Below are positions 25,425 to 35,514 of a stretch of 64,000 nucleotides of DNA, piece by piece. Each line of letters begins with the position of its first letter. Position 1 is the stretch's first letter. The stretch is taken from contig NZ_QKVL01000016.1 of the NCBI RefSeq assembly GCF_003231275.1, forward strand, positions 62,001 to 126,000. The letters run 5' to 3'. Position numbers and translations under genes: made by a program. The DNA is from Pseudomonas huaxiensis (lineage in GTDB: Bacteria > Pseudomonadota > Gammaproteobacteria > Pseudomonadales > Pseudomonadaceae). Below the pieces are notes generated by a model, which was not told the DNA's origin, did not search any database, and saw only the letters and a list, made by a program, of their open reading frames with translations.

Positions 25425-26759
25425 TCAGTTGCACTGCGCGCCAGGGAAACCGGCCTTGATCCAGTCATGGGCGGTGGTGCCATCCGGTGGCGTCACGCAC
25501 TCGCCGGAGAAGGCGATGACGTTCTGCACGCTGCCTTTCTTGCTGGCCGCGTCGTAGTGGTATTCACCGTAGGCGATGCCCTGCATGGCCTGGTGACCAC
25601 CGGCGCGCGCCATCTGCACGGTGCCGGAGACCGATTCAAACGTGGCGCCCTTGAACGCCTTGGCGATTTCCAGCGGCGCAGGGATCTTGCCAGCCTCGAC
25701 CTTGGCGTTTTCGGCGGCGAATTTCAGGCCGAGAATGGCTTGGGCCATCTTGCTTGCCGGGTAGGTCGGCGCTGCCTTGTAGGCCGACTGATAAGCCTCG
25801 GTGAACCAGTTGTTCAGCGGGTTTTCCGGGGCGAAGGCGCCGAACGGACCACGGCCGCCGATGATCATGCCGTTGGGCGCCTGGTCCTTGTAGCGGGCCA
25901 GGGCCGATTCGCCGCAGGTCAGCACGGCGGTGGCGTCTTCCAGCAGGCCGCGGGAGTTGGCCTGGAGCACCAGGGCCTCCATGTCGCCGCCCCAGAAGCT
26001 GGAGTGGATGATTTCCGGACGCTTGACCGACAGCGCCGAGATTTCCGCGCCGTACTGGCCCTGGAACACCTTGGGCATCTGCGATTCGACCACCTGGCTC
26101 TTCGGCATGACCTGGGCCATGGACAAGGTGAAGTCGTTCCAGCTGTCCTGGCCCCAGGCGTAGTTCTGCTGGATGCCGCCGACGCGCACGGCGTCCGGAC
26201 GGGTCTTGGCCAGGTAACGGGCGGCGCCGATGTTGTCGACGGCGGCGTCGAGGCTGGTGCGGAAGACGAATTGCGGGGTCTTGTCTTCGCTGAACAGTTG
26301 CGAGGTGCCGCAATCGTAGAACACGGTCATCGCGCCCAGCTCTTCAGCCACCGGCGCGATCGCCAGGCAGTCGCCGGACGAGATGTAGCCGACCACCGCA
26401 TCGACCTTCTGCCGCTGCACCAGGTTGCGGAATTCTTCCACCTGTTTGGCGGCACCACCGGCCTCATCGATCATCACGATCTCGATCTCGGCGCCATTGA
26501 TACCCAGCTTGTCGTAGGGCGCGGGCAGCTTGCCCTGGTTGAGACCTTCCACCAGCACCTTGGCGGCGTTGGCCGATGGCTCTCCGAACGGACCAGCAGC
26601 CGGGCCGGAGAGGAAGGTCACCACGCCGATGCGGAACTTGCCGTTCTCGGCGGCCACAGTAGCGCCAGTGAAGGCAGTGGCCATCCCCGCCGCGGCGATC
26701 GCCAGGGCCAGGGGCAGTGCTTTACGGTGTTGCGGGACGCTTTTCTTATAGTTGTTCAT
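25425..26759 (-). CDS. ABC transporter substrate-binding protein, branched-chain type (first of two)
   Basis: A 444-residue periplasmic protein if started at ATG 26759, which has GGAA at good spacing; ATGs at 26765 and 26771 are alternatives. The signal peptide covers about residues 1-36 and ends ATVAAENG. The type I fold opens with FRIGVVTFLSGPAAGPFG. Further landmarks are VDAVVGYISSGDCLAIAPVAEELG and WGGDMEALVLQANSRGLLED. Several cysteines (SGDCL, FYDCG, VLTCG, GECVT, AQCN) could pair in disulfides. It delivers the solute to the LivHMGF complex. The ligand is unknown. Confidence 0.9.
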   Translation of the reverse strand: MNNYKKSVPQHRKALPLALAIAAAGMATAFTGATVAAENGKFRIGVVTFLSGPAAGPFGEPSANAAKVLVEGLNQGKLPAPYDKLGINGAEIEIVMIDEAGGAAKQVEEFRNLVQRQKVDAVVGYISSGDCLAIAPVAEELGAMTVFYDCGTSQLFSEDKTPQFVFRTSLDAAVDNIGAARYLAKTRPDAVRVGGIQQNYAWGQDSWNDFTLSMAQVMPKSQVVESQMPKVFQGQYGAEISALSVKRPEIIHSSFWGGDMEALVLQANSRGLLEDATAVLTCGESALARYKDQAPNGMIIGGRGPFGAFAPENPLNNWFTEAYQSAYKAAPTYPASKMAQAILGLKFAAENAKVEAGKIPAPLEIAKAFKGATFESVSGTVQMARAGGHQAMQGIAYGEYHYDAASKKGSVQNVIAFSGECVTPPDGTTAHDWIKAGFPGAQCN

Positions 26760-26786
26760 GGTCATTTCCATTGCGGGTTTACAGGT

Positions 26787-28109
26787 CTAAGGGGCATGCC
26801 CTTGGGGATTACGGGTGTGCTGGGCTTGCCGGCGCATGCGCACGGCAGGGTCGGGCAACAGGTCCTGGGCGGAGTACACCGACCACTCGCCGAGCATCAG
26901 CTGCGCTGGCGGGTAGTCGTCGTTGCGCACCGGCGTGCCGATGGCCTGGGTCTGCTGGATCTGATGGGTCAGCGGGTCGATGCGCGAGACGAAACCCGGC
27001 GGGTCTTCCGGCAAGGCGATTTCCAGCCCTTCGAGGGCATTGACCAGCGACTCGGTGTCGGTAGCGCCGCCGGCCTTCTCGCTGGCCTTGGCCAGCACCA
27101 TCACGCCGGTGTAGGCGCCTTCGGCGGCATAGGTCGGGTAGCGCCCGGTCAGGGTGTGGAAACGCTCGACGAACGAACGGTTGCGCGGCGTTTGCGGCCA
27201 GTTGTTGTGGTGCCGCGCCGAGAGGATCAACCCCGGCGGCGCCTTGTCGCCGAGGGCGACGAGAAAGTCGTAGTTGCCGCCGGTGTCGAAGTTGGCCAGA
27301 CGCGAGGTTTCGAACAGCCGTGTGCCGGCGGCCTGCTTGACGAAGGCGTGGAAATCGCCGCCCCACAGGGCCGAGACGATGATGTCGGGCTTGGCCTGCT
27401 CCAGCGCGGCGATATAGGCCGAATAGTCGGGCTCGTAGAGGCGCGGCCAGAGTTCGGTGACGTCCTCGAACGCCACGTCCAGTTGGCGCAGCGCTTCGTG
27501 CAGGTCGTCCCGCGAGACATGGCCGTATTCGTAGTCGGGACCGATGAACGCCAGTCGCTTCCAGCCGGTTTTCGCCTGCAGCGCCTTGAGGTAATGGGCT
27601 CCAGCGGCCATGGACGTCCAGGTGTCATTGGTGACGCGGAAGTAATAGCGGTGGCCGTTTTCCAGGGTCATGCGCGACGAGGCGTGGTCGGTGCCGATCA
27701 TCAGCACCTTCTCTTCACGGGCCAGTTGGCTTACCGCGATCGCCACCCCGGACGACACCATGCCGCACAGCACCTGCACGCCGTCCTTGCGAATGAAGGC
27801 CCGGGCCAGGCTGGTGCCGTAAGAGGCCTTGGACTGGTCGTCGTCGATGATCACCCGCATCCGCGGCACCTGCTGCCCGGCTTCGCGCCGGGCCTGCAAC
27901 TCGCCCAAGGCGACCTGAATCCCGGCGATGCTGTCCTGGCCGTAGATCGCCGCCCGTTCGGTCATCGGGTACAGGCAGCCGAGGGTGAGGTCGGCGTGCG
28001 CGGCGGCGGCGCCCAGCTCGACGCGACCGGCCTGGGCATTGCCGACAGGGGCAAGCAGCAGGCCGCCCAGGGCGATAACGGTGGGCAGGTGGGAAAACGG
28101 CAGTTGCAT
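26787..28109 (-). CDS. ABC transporter substrate-binding protein, branched-chain type (second of two, first gene of operon)
   Basis: A 440-residue periplasmic binding protein with a signal peptide (about 1-26, ending PVGNAQAG). It opens the mature fold with LGCLYPMTERAAIYGQDSIAGIQVAL. Later segments GMVSSGVAIAVSQLAREEKV and SALWGGDFHAFVKQAAG are typical of type I binding proteins. It is clearly divergent from the other binding protein in the operon, so the importer may accept two ligands, or one protein may act as a sensor partner for the two-component system. It is the first gene after the sigma-54 promoter. Confidence 0.9.
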   Translation of the reverse strand: MQLPFSHLPTVIALGGLLLAPVGNAQAGRVELGAAAAHADLTLGCLYPMTERAAIYGQDSIAGIQVALGELQARREAGQQVPRMRVIIDDDQSKASYGTSLARAFIRKDGVQVLCGMVSSGVAIAVSQLAREEKVLMIGTDHASSRMTLENGHRYYFRVTNDTWTSMAAGAHYLKALQAKTGWKRLAFIGPDYEYGHVSRDDLHEALRQLDVAFEDVTELWPRLYEPDYSAYIAALEQAKPDIIVSALWGGDFHAFVKQAAGTRLFETSRLANFDTGGNYDFLVALGDKAPPGLILSARHHNNWPQTPRNRSFVERFHTLTGRYPTYAAEGAYTGVMVLAKASEKAGGATDTESLVNALEGLEIALPEDPPGFVSRIDPLTHQIQQTQAIGTPVRNDDYPPAQLMLGEWSVYSAQDLLPDPAVRMRRQAQHTRNPQGHAP

Positions 28110-28167
28110 AGAATCCCTTTGGGGGCGTTCGTGGACGCCCTCTTGTCAGTTTGCAAAATGGGTTATC

Positions 28168-28182
28168 GCAAAGGCTGTGCCA
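28168..28182 (-). promoter_or_regulatory. Sigma-54 (-24/-12) promoter
   Basis: On the minus strand the sequence reads TGGCAC-AGCCT-TTGC, an exact match to the TGGCAC-N5-TTGC core. The predicted start of transcription is near 28156, 47 bp before the first gene of the ABC/alcohol dehydrogenase operon. An NtrC-type activator gene lies immediately upstream. Confidence 0.8.
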
Positions 28183-28303
28183 GCCTGTGCGCGAACGTGC
28201 ATAAGAAACCGCAAAAGCGCTCTGGAACAAGGCTTTTCGCGGTGTTGTGTGACGTATTCGATGCGCCGCGACGAGGTCTGCCGCGGCGCTGAAGGAGAGA
28301 GGT

Positions 28304-28342
28304 TGAGCGGCTTGCGCTCAGTGCGAGCGAGCGGTTGAGCGG

Positions 28343-28352
<10 letters not shown>
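28304..28352. promoter_or_regulatory. Two identical dyads, likely activator-binding sites
   Basis: TGAGCG-N5-CGCTCA occurs at 28304-28320 and again at 28336-28352, 32 bp apart, about three helical turns. They lie 120-170 bp upstream of the sigma-54 promoter, the normal place for enhancer sites, and the second overlaps the stop codon of the activator gene. Confidence 0.7.
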
Positions 28353-29689
<1,337 letters not shown>

Positions 29690-29696
29690 CGGTCGC

Positions 29697-31424
29697 TCAC
29701 TTCAGATAAGTCGCTGCGGGCGTGGGGAAATCCAGGGTCACCACAGTGCCCTCGCCCGGGGTACTCGCGAGCTCCATTCGCGATGCGTTGGCTTCCAGCA
29801 GTTGTTGGCAGATGCTCAGGCCCAGCCCGGTGCCACGGGCTTTCAGGGTGAAAAACGGTTGGCGCACCTGCTGCAGCGCGGCCTCGGGAATGCCGCAGCC
29901 CTGATCGGCCACGGTCACGCAGACCCGCTCGCCCCAGGCCTGGCCGGCGATGGCCACGCCCTGCCCCGGCGCGCTGGCTTCCACAGCGTTGAGGCAGAGG
30001 TTGAGCAGGATCTGCTGCGCCTGGTCCGGGTCGACCCACAAGCGCAGGCCGGTTTTGCAGGTAACGGAAAACCTGATGCCCTTGGCGTCGGCCTCGGGCG
30101 CGATCAGCCGCGCCGTGCGCTCGAACAGCGCCGCCAGGTCCACCACTTGCGGATTGGCCGGGTGTGGCCGGCCGTATTCGAGCAGGTCGCTGGTGACGTG
30201 GGACAGCCGATCGATTTCCTGGCACAGGTCGCTCAGCAGCAGGCGCCGTTCGGCTTCCTGTTCGCGGCGCAGCAAGGCCTGCACGGTGGTCTTCATGGTC
30301 GCCAGCGGGTTGCGTACCTCATGGGCCACGCCGGTGGCGAAGGTGCCGAGCACCGCGAGGTTTTCCGAGCGCACGGTGCGCTGCATGACATCGGCCAGGC
30401 GCCCGGCCATGACATTGAAGGCCCGCGTCACCCGGCCGATTTCGTCGTTGTGGGTCTGTTCCGGCAGGCGATAACCGAGGTCGCCCGAGGACAGTTGGTG
30501 CGCCCCGTCCACCAGCGTGCCGACCCGCGCCCGCAACTGCCGCGACAGGGTGAAGAACACGATCAGGATGAAACCGATAAACCCGACCGCCGCCAGGTAC
30601 AGCCACCAGCGGGCGTCGTCCAGCGGCTTGAGCACGGCGTCGGGCTGGACACTGAAAACCACCTGCCAGCCGGGCAGGATCACCGGACCTTCGCGCCAGT
30701 CGGCGGGAGCGTCGACCTGGCGCCCGGTGGCATCGATAAAGGCCCCGCCGGGCACCCGCAGCAGCGGCGTGACCACCCCGCCCAGACCGGAACTGACCAA
30801 CAGCTCGGTGACCGACGCCAGGCGCAGGTGCAAGCCGATGCGCACGCGGTGATCGGTACGGCCATTGCGGATGGTCTTGCGGATCAGCAGCCAGCCCGAG
30901 CGCCCGGCCTGGGGCGTGACCGGGCCGATCACCTCGATATCACCGACCATCTGCCGCGACAGGCCGTCGAGCGACCAGTCCTCTCGGCCCCAGTACGGCG
31001 CGCCCGAGGCGGCCTGTCCGGGCATGACCTTGAGCAGGCGTTCGTTCTCGTCGAAAAACAGCACGCCGTAGAGAAACGGCAACTCGCCTTCGAGCTTGAG
31101 CAGCGCGTCGACGTCGCCGGCCGGGTGCGCCTGGTCGGCGATGAAATCCGGCATGTTGGGGTGATTGGACAGGGCCGAGAGCTGGTAGAAACGGTCGTCG
31201 AGAAACGACGACAGCCGGTTTGCCGTGGACAGCGCCTGGGCATCGAGGCGTTCGCCGGTCAGGCGGTTGAGCAGGTCCTTGGCGAGCTGTTCATAGAGCA
31301 CGGCCAGGGCGATCAGCGCGACGCTCATCACCACGATGGACAACAAGGTATAGCGCGCCACCAGGCTGCGGCGCGGGCGAGCAAGCCGTCGCCAGAAGGC
31401 GCTGGCGGGGAATTCGATATCCAT
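29697..31424 (-). CDS. Sensor histidine kinase
   Basis: A 575-residue membrane kinase. Membrane segments lie near residues 25-46 and 274-294, flanking a periplasmic Cache-like sensor of about 225 residues. HAMP covers about 295-350. The phospho-acceptor His368 is in TGVAHEVRNPLATMK. N-box LLNLCLNAVEA is near 470, G1 VADQGCGIPE near 500 and G2 GTGLGLSICQQLLE near 525. It phosphorylates the NtrC-type regulator encoded next. The external Cache domain suggests it senses the solute or a carboxylate in the periplasm. Confidence 0.92.
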   Translation of the reverse strand: MDIEFPASAFWRRLARPRRSLVARYTLLSIVVMSVALIALAVLYEQLAKDLLNRLTGERLDAQALSTANRLSSFLDDRFYQLSALSNHPNMPDFIADQAHPAGDVDALLKLEGELPFLYGVLFFDENERLLKVMPGQAASGAPYWGREDWSLDGLSRQMVGDIEVIGPVTPQAGRSGWLLIRKTIRNGRTDHRVRIGLHLRLASVTELLVSSGLGGVVTPLLRVPGGAFIDATGRQVDAPADWREGPVILPGWQVVFSVQPDAVLKPLDDARWWLYLAAVGFIGFILIVFFTLSRQLRARVGTLVDGAHQLSSGDLGYRLPEQTHNDEIGRVTRAFNVMAGRLADVMQRTVRSENLAVLGTFATGVAHEVRNPLATMKTTVQALLRREQEAERRLLLSDLCQEIDRLSHVTSDLLEYGRPHPANPQVVDLAALFERTARLIAPEADAKGIRFSVTCKTGLRLWVDPDQAQQILLNLCLNAVEASAPGQGVAIAGQAWGERVCVTVADQGCGIPEAALQQVRQPFFTLKARGTGLGLSICQQLLEANASRMELASTPGEGTVVTLDFPTPAATYLK

Positions 31425-31623
31425 GGGATTTGTAATTGTTTTTCATGTGATGGCGGGGAGGATAAGGAGCGCAGGTCGGGGTTGTCCATTGATTCAGAGA
31501 CCAGCGCCCGCCCCGCTGAACTGTTGATGCGCTGCTCCAGCAGCAACAGCGCACTGCTTGCCTGGCAACAATCACCTGCTGTCTCGCACCTGAAAACCCT
31601 GCCCCGCCGGCCTTTGCGGCACA

Positions 31624-31639
31624 TGGCGCGAAACCTGCT
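31624..31639 (+). promoter_or_regulatory. Possible sigma-54 promoter
   Basis: TGGCGCGAAACCTGCT keeps the GG-N10-GC spacing of a -24/-12 promoter with two mismatches to TGGCACG-N4-TTGCT. It lies 36 bp before the ATG of the Tat-lipoprotein gene. It could be a chance match in GC-rich DNA. Confidence 0.3.
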
Positions 31640-31674
31640 CTGACCCGTCGATTGGACAGTCAAAAGGCCCGCTC

Positions 31675-33258
31675 ATGAGTTACGACAACGCCCCCTTCTC
31701 CCGTCGCCGCTTTATCGGCAACAGCCTCGCCCTTGGCGGCCTGGCCCTCGGTGGCAGCCTGCTTGCCGGTTGCGGCGACGACAGCCAGCCCGCCGCCACA
31801 GGCCTGATCAGCAACGGCCCGCGCCAGGGCGGACGCCTGCGCCTGGGCATTCTCGACGGCAGCAAAAGCGGCAACCTCGACGCCCACAAGCCGACCGGCA
31901 GCGGCATCGTTCGCGGCTTCGCGCTGTACAGCAAGCTCTGGGAATGGGACGAAAACATGCTGCCGCGCCTGGCCCTGGCCGAGGAAGCCGAGGTCAGCCC
32001 GGACGGCAAGGTCTGGACCCTGCGGTTGCACAAGGACCTGGAATTCCATCACGGCAAGACCATCGATGCCGACGATCTGATCTTCTCGATCCGCCGCCTC
32101 ACCGACCCGCAACTCGCCTCGCCCTACGCCGCGCTGCTGCACTGGATCGACCGCGACCACCTGGAAAAACTCGACAACCGTACGATCCGCGTTCGCTTCA
32201 AGGAGGGCGCCGGCTTCGTGCCGCTTCCGGAAACCTGGGTCAATTTCGGCGGCATCGTGCCGGTGGATTACCACCCGATCAGCAACCCGGTCGGCGCCGG
32301 CCCGTACAAGCTGAAGAGTTTCAACCCCGGCCAGCGCTCGCTGTTCACCCGCTTCGAGAACTACTACAAGCCGGGCCGGCCCTATGCCGACGAGCTGGAA
32401 ATCATCGAGTTCAAGGACCAGACCACCCGCCTGGCCGCCTTGCAGGCCGGGCAGATCGACATGGCCAACGCCCTGGCCAACGAGCACCTGAAAGTGATCG
32501 AAAGCGACCCGCGCCTGCAGTTGATCAGCTCGGTCACCGGCAACTGGCTGAGCCTGGACATGAACACCCAGAAGGCGCCATTCAACGACCCGCGAGTGCG
32601 CCAGGCCTTCCGCCTGCTGGCCGACCGCGACGAGTTGGTCAAGCGCGTGCTCAATGGTCAGGGCCGTGTGGCCAACGATCTTTACGCACCTAACGATCCG
32701 ACTTTCGACCACAGTATTCCGCCGCGCAAACAGGATCTGGAGCAGGCCCGGACGCTACTGCGCGAGGCTGGCCAGGAACAACTCAAGCTGGACCTGGTGG
32801 CCGAACAGAACAGCGTGGCCCTCGCGTCCGCGCTGGTCTACGCCGAACAGGCGCGCCGCGCCGGGGTCGAGATCAACGTGCGCCAGGTCGATAGCGCCAC
32901 GTTCAATGGCCCACAACACACCGAGTGGACCTTCAGCACCGGCGGCAGTATCGGCGCGCCGTTCCTGACCTGCGCCCTGCATGCGGATGCACCGGTGTCG
33001 GTGGCGAACAAGACCCACTTCGACGACCCGCGCTTCTCCGAACTGTTCCTCAAAGCGCTGGCCGAGCCCGACCTGGAAAAACGCAAACCGTTGGTGCATG
33101 AAGCGCAGCGCATCCAGTACGACCGCGGCGGCCTGCTGGTGTGGGGCTATGCCAACCTGCTGGACGGTTTCTCACAGCGGGTGGGTGGCGCGGCGGCGGA
33201 GAAAACCCTGTTTCCAACATGGCGATTCGATCAGTTGTGGTTGAAGGAGAAGGCGTGA
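31675..33258 (+). CDS. Tat-exported lipoprotein, peptide/opine-type ABC substrate-binding protein
   Basis: A 527-residue family 5 solute-binding protein. The N-terminus carries a twin-arginine motif (RRRFIG, residues 10-15) and a lipobox LLAGC with Cys33. It is therefore folded in the cytoplasm and exported as a lipoprotein. Mature landmarks are GILDGSKSGNLDAHKPTGSG, LHKDLEFHHGKTIDADDLIFSIRRL near 120-145 and VGAGPYKLKSFNPGQR near 205. Dpp-type permease and ATPase genes lie 7-9 kb downstream, after a second family 5 protein. This one may share that transporter or be an orphan. Confidence 0.9.
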   Translation: MSYDNAPFSRRRFIGNSLALGGLALGGSLLAGCGDDSQPAATGLISNGPRQGGRLRLGILDGSKSGNLDAHKPTGSGIVRGFALYSKLWEWDENMLPRLALAEEAEVSPDGKVWTLRLHKDLEFHHGKTIDADDLIFSIRRLTDPQLASPYAALLHWIDRDHLEKLDNRTIRVRFKEGAGFVPLPETWVNFGGIVPVDYHPISNPVGAGPYKLKSFNPGQRSLFTRFENYYKPGRPYADELEIIEFKDQTTRLAALQAGQIDMANALANEHLKVIESDPRLQLISSVTGNWLSLDMNTQKAPFNDPRVRQAFRLLADRDELVKRVLNGQGRVANDLYAPNDPTFDHSIPPRKQDLEQARTLLREAGQEQLKLDLVAEQNSVALASALVYAEQARRAGVEINVRQVDSATFNGPQHTEWTFSTGGSIGAPFLTCALHADAPVSVANKTHFDDPRFSELFLKALAEPDLEKRKPLVHEAQRIQYDRGGLLVWGYANLLDGFSQRVGGAAAEKTLFPTWRFDQLWLKEKA

Positions 33259-33410
33259 AGAAGGTCCAGGCCAGTACCTGAAACGCGCCGTTTTAGCCTC
33301 CCGGCCCACGGTGTTGGCGCCTGCCTGCTCGGGCGCCCAACCCCGGTGATGAGGACCGAAGCAACGACTGAAATCCTCGCCAAAAATGCAATACTTAAAT
33401 ATCCATCATG

Positions 33411-33440
33411 ATTTTTATTCTGAAAAATAATAATAAAAAT
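33411..33440. promoter_or_regulatory. AT-rich inverted repeat in promoter gap
   Basis: ATTTTTATT (33411-33419) and AATAAAAAT (33432-33440) are perfectly complementary inside an AT-rich island (33390-33460) in otherwise GC-rich DNA. It lies about 110 bp upstream of the aldolase start and is a candidate regulator site or UP-element region. Confidence 0.45.
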
Positions 33441-33549
33441 AGATCAAAACAGTATTTATCCCCCGTTCGCCCCCCTTGTTACAGTCCCTCTCAGACCCGA
33501 CCCCTCGCACGGTGGAGGCTCCCGATTCCATCACCTGCGAGTACGCCCG

Positions 33550-34359
33550 ATGAGCCACAGCATCACCACCCTGCCCAACCACAACCACCGCCTGCAACTC
33601 AGCGCCCCGCCCGTCCACGCCGACCCGCTCGCCGAACGCCTGCACCGCAAACAACGCCTCGCCGCCTCGTACCGGCTGTTCGCCGAACTGGGTTTCGAAG
33701 TGGGCCTGGCCGGGCATTTCACCGCCCGTGACCCGATCGAGACCGACCATTACTGGATCAACCCGCTGGGCGTACCCTTCTCGCAGATCCGTACCAGCGA
33801 CCTGCTGCGAGTCAACGGCGAAGGCCAGGTGGTGGAAGGCGACGGCCTGCTCAATACCAGCGCCCTGGAACTGCACTACGAGTTGCAACGGGCCCGCCCG
33901 GAGGTGGTCGGTATCGCCCATCTGCACGGTTTCCATGGCCGGGTCTGGTCGTCGCTGGGGCAGTTGTTCCAGCCGATCACCGCTGAGTCCTCGGCCTTTG
34001 TCGGCGAGCAGGTGCTGTTCGACCGACACGCCCTGCGCACGGCCGAAGGCGGCTTGTTGCAGGACCGCGATCTGGTCGCGCAAGCCTTTGTCGAAACCTT
34101 CGCCGACAACAACCTGCTGGTCTGGCAGAACCATGGCCTGTGGGTGACCGGCCAGACCGTGGAGAGCGCCGCGTGGCGCTTCATCCTCGCCGACGATACG
34201 GCCCGCGCCCATCTGCTGGCGTATTCGGCCGGCCAGCCACGTATCCCCGAACTGGGCGAGGACAGCTTCAACCCGGCGCAGCGCGAACTGTTCGGCTGGC
34301 TGAATTTCCTGCCGCTGTGGGACCGAATCGTCCAGCAGCAACCTGACCTGCTGGACTGA
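33550..34359 (+). CDS. Class II aldolase/adducin family protein
   Basis: A 269-residue metal-dependent aldolase-fold protein. Family landmarks are GHFTARDP near residue 55, the Zn-binding HxH in GIAHLHGFHGR near 120, ITAESSAFVGE near 142 and the third ligand in NNLLVWQNHGLWVTG near 195. Members split or decarboxylate phosphorylated or free hydroxy compounds, and several act without phosphate. It starts the operon-like run with an SsuA-type binding protein (10 bp later) and a TonB receptor, an unusual partnership that hints at breakdown of an imported metabolite. Confidence 0.87.
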   Translation: MSHSITTLPNHNHRLQLSAPPVHADPLAERLHRKQRLAASYRLFAELGFEVGLAGHFTARDPIETDHYWINPLGVPFSQIRTSDLLRVNGEGQVVEGDGLLNTSALELHYELQRARPEVVGIAHLHGFHGRVWSSLGQLFQPITAESSAFVGEQVLFDRHALRTAEGGLLQDRDLVAQAFVETFADNNLLVWQNHGLWVTGQTVESAAWRFILADDTARAHLLAYSAGQPRIPELGEDSFNPAQRELFGWLNFLPLWDRIVQQQPDLLD

Positions 34360-34369
34360 GGAGTCCGTC

Positions 34370-35338
<969 letters not shown>

Positions 35339-35514
35339 GGATCTGCCGGAGCACAACGCACCGGCGCGCGCCGGACGACCAACAGGCACGCCAGCCACGC
35401 AAGCAATGGACCTTGCGCGAGCCCGGCCGCGCCCGTGATGCGTGAAAAACCTATGAGAGCCCGTTCGATCGCACATCCAGGGCCTGATCTGCCAATCGAA
35501 CCCAAGGAACAATC

